64,000 bases of DNA from Streptomyces sp. NBC_01485. Its GTDB lineage: Bacteria > Actinomycetota > Actinomycetes > Streptomycetales > Streptomycetaceae. The notes below the pieces were generated by a model. That model had not been told where the DNA came from. It searched no databases and was given only the letters and a program-made list of their open reading frames with translations. Positions 59,960-64,000 of the stretch are shown here, piece by piece (within the stretch, counting starts at the first letter, position 1; every line of letters begins with the position of its first letter). The translations under genes and the position numbers were made by a program. The stretch is from assembly GCF_036227125.1 (NCBI RefSeq), contig NZ_CP109435.1:7130001-7194000 (forward strand). Reading direction: 5' to 3'.

Positions 59960-61333
59960 CTACAAGCTCCGGATCTTTGTTGATGCTTTTCTTGCCGCCA
60001 CCAGCACCGGGTCCCACACCGGACTGAACGGCGGGGCGTAGCCCAGGTCCAGGGCGGTCATCTGTTCCACCGTCATGCCGGCCGTCAGGGCCACTGCCGC
60101 GATGTCCACGCGTTTGCCCGCGCCCTCCCTCCCGACGATCTGGACGCCCAGCAGACGGCCCGTCCGTCGCTCGGCGAGCATCTTGACCGTCATGGGGGAG
60201 GCGCCGGGGTAGTAGCCGGCGCGGTTGGTGGACTCGACGGTGACCGTTTCGAACTGGAGACCGACCCTGCGCGCGTCCTTCTCGCGCAGACCCGTGCGGG
60301 CGATCTCCAGGTCGCACACCTTGCTCACGGCGGTCCCGACGACGCCCGGGAAGGTCGCGTACCCGCCGCCGGCGTTGGCGCCGATGACCTGGCCGTGCTT
60401 GTTGGCGTGGGTGCCGAGGGCGATGTGGCGTTCCTGGCCCGAGACCAGGTCGAGGACCTCCACGCAGTCGCCGCCCGCCCAGATCTCCTCATGGCCGCGC
60501 ACCCGCATCGCCCGGTCCGTGAGCAGCCCGCCGTGCGCGCCCAGAGGCAGACCGGCGGCCTTCGCGAGCGCGGTCTCCGGGCGGACGCCGATGCCGAGGA
60601 CCACCACGTCCGCCGGGTACTCCGCGTCCTTCGTGACCACCGCCCGTACCCGGCCGTCCTGGCCGGCGAGCAGCGCGGTGACCTCGGCGTCGTTCACCAT
60701 GGTGATGCCCAGGCCCTCCATGGCCCCGTGCACCAGCCGGCCCATGTCCGGGTCGAGGGTCGACATCGGCTCGCTCCCCCGGTTGACGACGGTCACCTCA
60801 TACCCGCGGTTGATGAGCGCCTCGGCCATTTCCACGCCGATGTAGCCGGCCCCCACGACGACGGCCCGCCTCCCACGCGCGCGTGCCAGCGTGTCGAGCA
60901 GCGCCTGCCCGTCGTCCAGCGTCTGCACCCCGTGCACGCCCTCGGCGTCCATCCCCGGCAGGTCCGGCCGGATCGGGCGGGCCCCGGTCGCGATGACGAG
61001 CTTGTCGTACGACGTCCAGGACTCCGCCCCGGAATCCACGTCACGCGCGCGTACCCGCCGTCCCGCCACGTCGATCTCCGTGACCTCGGTGCGCAGCCGC
61101 AGGTCGATCCCCCGCGCGCGGTGCTCCTCGGGCGTACGGGCGATCAGATCGTCCCGCTCGGTGACGTCGCCGCCCACCCAGTACGGGATCCCGCACGCCG
61201 AGTACGAGGTGAAGTGGCCGCGTTCGAAGGCGACGATCTCCAGTTCCCCGGGCCCCTTCAGACGGCGGGCCTGGGACGCCGCGGACATGCCCGCGGCGTC
61301 ACCGCCGATCACGACCAGTCGCTCGATGCTCAT
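59960..61333 (-). CDS. FAD-dependent NAD(P)-disulfide oxidoreductase, CoA-disulfide-reductase-like
   Basis: The product is 457 residues. The FAD dinucleotide fold opens VVIGGDAAGMSAASQARR. A single redox Cys lies in FTSYSACGIPYWVGGDV, the mark of CoA-disulfide reductases and NADH oxidases/peroxidases rather than classical two-Cys enzymes. The NAD(P) motif is VVGAGYIGVEMAEALINRG, FAD is closed by EEIWAGGDCVE, and the dimerisation domain follows. Its likely role is thiol redox balance or peroxide reduction. It lies 27 bases after the DUF4349 lipoprotein gene, in the same direction. Confidence 0.9.
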   Translation of the reverse strand: MSIERLVVIGGDAAGMSAASQARRLKGPGELEIVAFERGHFTSYSACGIPYWVGGDVTERDDLIARTPEEHRARGIDLRLRTEVTEIDVAGRRVRARDVDSGAESWTSYDKLVIATGARPIRPDLPGMDAEGVHGVQTLDDGQALLDTLARARGRRAVVVGAGYIGVEMAEALINRGYEVTVVNRGSEPMSTLDPDMGRLVHGAMEGLGITMVNDAEVTALLAGQDGRVRAVVTKDAEYPADVVVLGIGVRPETALAKAAGLPLGAHGGLLTDRAMRVRGHEEIWAGGDCVEVLDLVSGQERHIALGTHANKHGQVIGANAGGGYATFPGVVGTAVSKVCDLEIARTGLREKDARRVGLQFETVTVESTNRAGYYPGASPMTVKMLAERRTGRLLGVQIVGREGAGKRVDIAAVALTAGMTVEQMTALDLGYAPPFSPVWDPVLVAARKASTKIRSL

Positions 61334-61360
61334 ATGAACACGCTACGGGGGACCCGCAGT

Positions 61361-62326
61361 TCAGTCCTGTTCAGGCGCGCTCGCCCCCGCCCCGCTCACC
61401 TGTGCCGCCCGCTGCCGCTGCCGCCGCGGCCGTACCAGCCGCAGCCACGCCAGCAGGAGCAGGACGGCCACCGCGAGGAACGGCAGCACCGCGCCGAACG
61501 CGACGGTGATCCAGCGGAGCATCGTCACGAACGCGTCCCAGCCGCCCGCCAGCGCGTCGGTGAACCCCGGGTCGTCGTCCTTCTCGGCGGCCGGGGCGAC
61601 CGGCTTCTGAGACAGGGTCAGGGTGACGGTCGCCAGGCTCGTGCGGTCCTTCAGGGACGACTGCTGCGCGAGCAGCGCCTCCAGATCGGCTTCCCGGCTG
61701 CTCAACTCGCCCTCCAGGGTGACCACGTCGCTCAGCTTGGTGGCCCGGTCCATCAGATCGCGGACCCGGGCGACGCTGGCGCGCTGCGAGGCGATACGGC
61801 TCTCGACGTCGACGACCTGGTCGGTGACGTCCTGCGCCTTCGCCGTGCGCTCCAGGAGCTTGCCCGCGCCCTGGAGGGCGGCGAGGACGTCGTCGTACTT
61901 CTCGACGGGCACCCGCAGCACCACCCGGCTCCGCTCGGCGCCGTCCTCGTCCCGGTCGGTCGTCTCGTCGCCGACGTAGCCGCCCGCGTTCTCGGTGGTC
62001 GCACGGGCCTCGTCCAGGGCTTTCGGCACGTCCTTGACCTGCACGGTCAGGGAGGCCGTGCGGATGATGCGGGCGGTGTTCAGCTTCGGTGCGGCGGTGG
62101 CCTTCGAGCCGCTCGCGCCCGCGCCCTCCTTCGCGTCCTGGGCGGCGCCGGGCTCTCCGACGGCGGCCTTGTCGCCCGTGCTGCTCGCGCCCATGTCGTC
62201 CGCGCCGCTGCATCCGGTGAGCGCGAGGGCCGCGGCCAGCAGGAGCCCGGCCAGGGCGTGGCCGGGCCGGGCGGAACGTCGTACGTCGTGTCGTGCGTCG
62301 TGGCGTGCGGATCGTCGTGTGCGCAT
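61361..62326 (-). CDS. DUF4349 membrane-anchored lipoprotein
   Basis: The product is 321 residues. The signal has a lipobox LTGC, followed by a Gly/Ala/Ser linker. The DUF4349 domain (RIIRTASLTVQVKDVPKALD, GGYVGDETTDRDEDG, VVLRVPVEKYDDVLAAL) runs into a long coiled coil (VTDQVVDVESRIASQRASVA, then LEGELSSREADLEALLAQQS). A C-terminal membrane helix (FGAVLPFLAVAVLLLLAWL) and an Arg-rich tail end it. It is therefore held in the membrane at both ends, outside the cell. Function is unknown. Confidence 0.85.
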   Translation of the reverse strand: MRTRRSARHDARHDVRRSARPGHALAGLLLAAALALTGCSGADDMGASSTGDKAAVGEPGAAQDAKEGAGASGSKATAAPKLNTARIIRTASLTVQVKDVPKALDEARATTENAGGYVGDETTDRDEDGAERSRVVLRVPVEKYDDVLAALQGAGKLLERTAKAQDVTDQVVDVESRIASQRASVARVRDLMDRATKLSDVVTLEGELSSREADLEALLAQQSSLKDRTSLATVTLTLSQKPVAPAAEKDDDPGFTDALAGGWDAFVTMLRWITVAFGAVLPFLAVAVLLLLAWLRLVRPRRQRQRAAQVSGAGASAPEQD

Positions 62327-62508
62327 GCGGGTGTCCCCCCGGGGTTGTGACGACTGACGCTTCTTCGACGCCCGGGCGGGCCGGGACGTTGGCGGGGATC
62401 GGTTCCGAACAGGTCACGGTCGGGACGCGGGGAGGACACCGGGGCGCGGCGGGAGCGGCGGCGGGAGTGCCGGTGGGTCTGTCAGTGGGGTCTGAGAGAG
62501 TGGGAGGC

Positions 62509-63966
62509 ATGAGCACAACGGGTACGGGCACGGGGCGGCACGTCGTCGTCATCGGAGCCGGAATCGCCGGGCTGGCCGCCGCCCACCGGCTGTTGCGGCG
62601 CGGCGCGCGGGTGACCGTGCTGGAGGCGTCCGAGCGGGTGGGCGGCAAACTGCTGCCCGGTGAGATCGCGGGCGTGCGGGTGGACTTCGGCGCCGAGTCG
62701 ATGCTCGCCCGCCGGCCCGAGGCGATCGCCCTCGCGCGCGAGGTGGGCCTCACCGACCGCCTCCGGTCGCCGGCCACCGCCACGGCCTCGATCTGGACCC
62801 GCGGCGCCCTGCGCCCCATGCCCAAGGGCCACGTCATGGGCGTCCCCGGCACCGCCGCCGCCCTCTCCGGCGTCCTGTCCGACGAGGGCCTGGCCCGTAT
62901 CGACCGCGACGCCGACCTGCCCCGCACCGAGGTCGGGGAGGACGTGGCGGTCGGGGAGTACGTGGCCGCCCGTCTGGGCCGCGAGGTCGTCGACCGCCTC
63001 ATCGAACCGCTGCTGGGCGGGGTGTACGCCGGTGACGCCTACCGGATCTCGATGCGCTCGGCCGTCCCGCAGCTCTTCCAGGCGGTGCGCACGCACACGT
63101 CGTTGACGGAGGCCGTCCGCGAGATCCAGGCCAAGGCGGCGGCCAACCAGCAGACCGGGCCGGTGTTCATGGGCATCGAGGGCGGCGTGGGCTCCCTCCC
63201 GCGCGCGGTCGCCGCGTCCGTCGAGGCGCGCGGCGGAGAGATCCACACGCGCGTGCCCGTGACCGGACTGCGCCGGGAGCCCGCGGGCGGCTGGCAGGTC
63301 ACCGCGGGGGAGCGGGTGCTGCACGCCGACGCCGTGATCGTCGCCGTCCCCGCGCCGGCCGCCGCCGCACTGCTGGCCGCCGAGTCCCCCGGGGCCGCCG
63401 CCGGACTGCGCGCGGTGGAGTACGCCTCCATGGCCCTGATCACCCTCGCCTACCGGCGCGCGGACACCGCCCTGCCCGACGGCAGCGGCTTCCTCGTCCC
63501 GCCCGTCGACGGACGCACCATCAAGGCGTCCACGTTCGCCTCCCAGAAGTGGGGCTGGATCGCCGACGAGGACCCGGACACGGTCGTGCTGCGCACCTCC
63601 GTCGGGCGCTACGGCGAGACGGAGATCCTCCAGAGGGACGACGCCGCACTCGTCGACGTCTCCCGGCACGACCTGCGCGAGGCCACCGGCCTGGACGCGT
63701 CACCCGTCGAAACCCGCGTCACCCGTTGGACGGACGGCCTGCCGCAGTACCCGGTCGGCCACCACGCGCGCGTGGCCCGCATCCGCGAGGACGTCGCCAA
63801 GCTCCCGGGCCTCGCCGTGTGCGGCGCGCCGTACGACGGCGTCGGCATCCCGGCCTGCATCGCGAGCGCGTACGCCGCGGTGGACCGGCTCGGCGGCGAC
63901 CTGGACGCCGTCCGGGAGCTCACGGCCAACCCGGTGCAGAGTCTGCACGGCGGAGCGGGAGAATGA
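62509..63966 (+). CDS. hemY: Protoporphyrinogen/coproporphyrinogen III oxidase (HemY/CgoX)
   Basis: The product is 485 residues from ATG 62509. A flavin amine-oxidase fold: FAD motif VVVIGAGIAGLAAAHRLLRR, GGKLLPGEIAGVRVDFGAES, then VFMGIEGGVGSLPRAVAASV and the C-terminal GLAVCGAPYDGVGIPACIAS. In Actinobacteria HemY-type enzymes oxidise coproporphyrinogen III in the coproporphyrin-dependent haem route, and the next gene (overlap ATGA) appears to be hemQ, which fits. It is divergent from the DUF4349 gene. Confidence 0.93.
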   Translation: MSTTGTGTGRHVVVIGAGIAGLAAAHRLLRRGARVTVLEASERVGGKLLPGEIAGVRVDFGAESMLARRPEAIALAREVGLTDRLRSPATATASIWTRGALRPMPKGHVMGVPGTAAALSGVLSDEGLARIDRDADLPRTEVGEDVAVGEYVAARLGREVVDRLIEPLLGGVYAGDAYRISMRSAVPQLFQAVRTHTSLTEAVREIQAKAAANQQTGPVFMGIEGGVGSLPRAVAASVEARGGEIHTRVPVTGLRREPAGGWQVTAGERVLHADAVIVAVPAPAAAALLAAESPGAAAGLRAVEYASMALITLAYRRADTALPDGSGFLVPPVDGRTIKASTFASQKWGWIADEDPDTVVLRTSVGRYGETEILQRDDAALVDVSRHDLREATGLDASPVETRVTRWTDGLPQYPVGHHARVARIREDVAKLPGLAVCGAPYDGVGIPACIASAYAAVDRLGGDLDAVRELTANPVQSLHGGAGE

Positions 63967-64000
63967 GCACCATGAGCGACGACGCCCCCACCACCGAGTC
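63963..64000 (+). CDS. hemQ: Start of probable hemQ (coproheme decarboxylase), cut by window edge
   Basis: Only 12 codons are inside the window (MSTMSDDAPTTE). ATG 63963 overlaps the hemY stop; ATG 63972 is an alternative start. The assignment rests on context, since hemQ normally follows hemY in Streptomyces; the sequence seen is too short to prove it. Confidence 0.5.
   Translation, partial: MSTMSDDAPTTE

Overview
The window is chromosomal DNA of a Streptomyces. GC is very high with strong third-position GC, GTG and TTG starts are common, and genes are tightly coupled by ATGA or GTGA overlaps. Gene content and order (HTH-MurA, acnA, ngcEFG, rok7B7, xylFGH, dxs, amino acid permease, fadAB, hemE, hemY, hemQ) match what I recall of the S. 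coelicolor SCO5998 to SCO6042 stretch. Accessory blocks interrupt that backbone. Names and orthologies come from recognising protein sequence; no search was run.

Layout. 1-1749: 5' part of a nitrate/nitrite-sensor type histidine kinase, running off the left edge. 2189-7611: an accessory island abutting the 3' end of the HTH-MurA gene. It holds a secreted small protein, a short VOC protein, a coiled-coil/winged-helix protein, an IS5-type element split by a complete IS4-family element with a 10-bp target duplication, an inverted IS5 end and an IS630 scrap. Its outer limits are two 15-bp copies of the murA 3' end, each next to a hairpin. 7597-12445: a fused XRE-HTH/MurA gene divergent from aconitase, with two matching palindromes and an iron-box-like site between them. 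12704-14376: a sensor kinase whose response regulator has been deleted down to its two ends. 14494-17069: a copper LPMO with a CebR box, and an acetylxylan esterase. 17224-27312: a likely aldouronate/xylo-oligosaccharide utilisation cluster (LplB/LplC/LplA-type ABC importer, GH39, YesL-like membrane protein, GH42, GH67), then a GH92 relic.

27695-30967: an HD phosphohydrolase and an XRE regulator, divergent from three small coupled genes including a 35-residue membrane peptide. 31220-34620: ngcEFG-type amino-sugar importer. 34937-39706: the ROK regulator Rok7B7 and the xylose importer xylFGH. 39938-43527: dxs and an amino acid permease. 43547-47410: a NYN protein and the fadA-fadB beta-oxidation operon. 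47581-54294: a LacI regulator and beta-mannosidase divergent from a sugar ABC importer. 54355-64000: housekeeping genes (RNase D, LuxR-type regulator, DUF3000, hemE, rhomboid protease, a CoA-disulfide-reductase-like flavoprotein, a DUF4349 lipoprotein, hemY and the start of probable hemQ).

The dominant theme is polysaccharide turnover: cellulose/chitin oxidation, glucuronoxylan debranching and uptake, mannan, xylose and amino sugars. Several cis sites tie the blocks together, notably an identical 14-bp LacI-type operator before both the aldouronate cluster and the mannosidase/importer cluster. I saw no tRNA, rRNA or CRISPR array.
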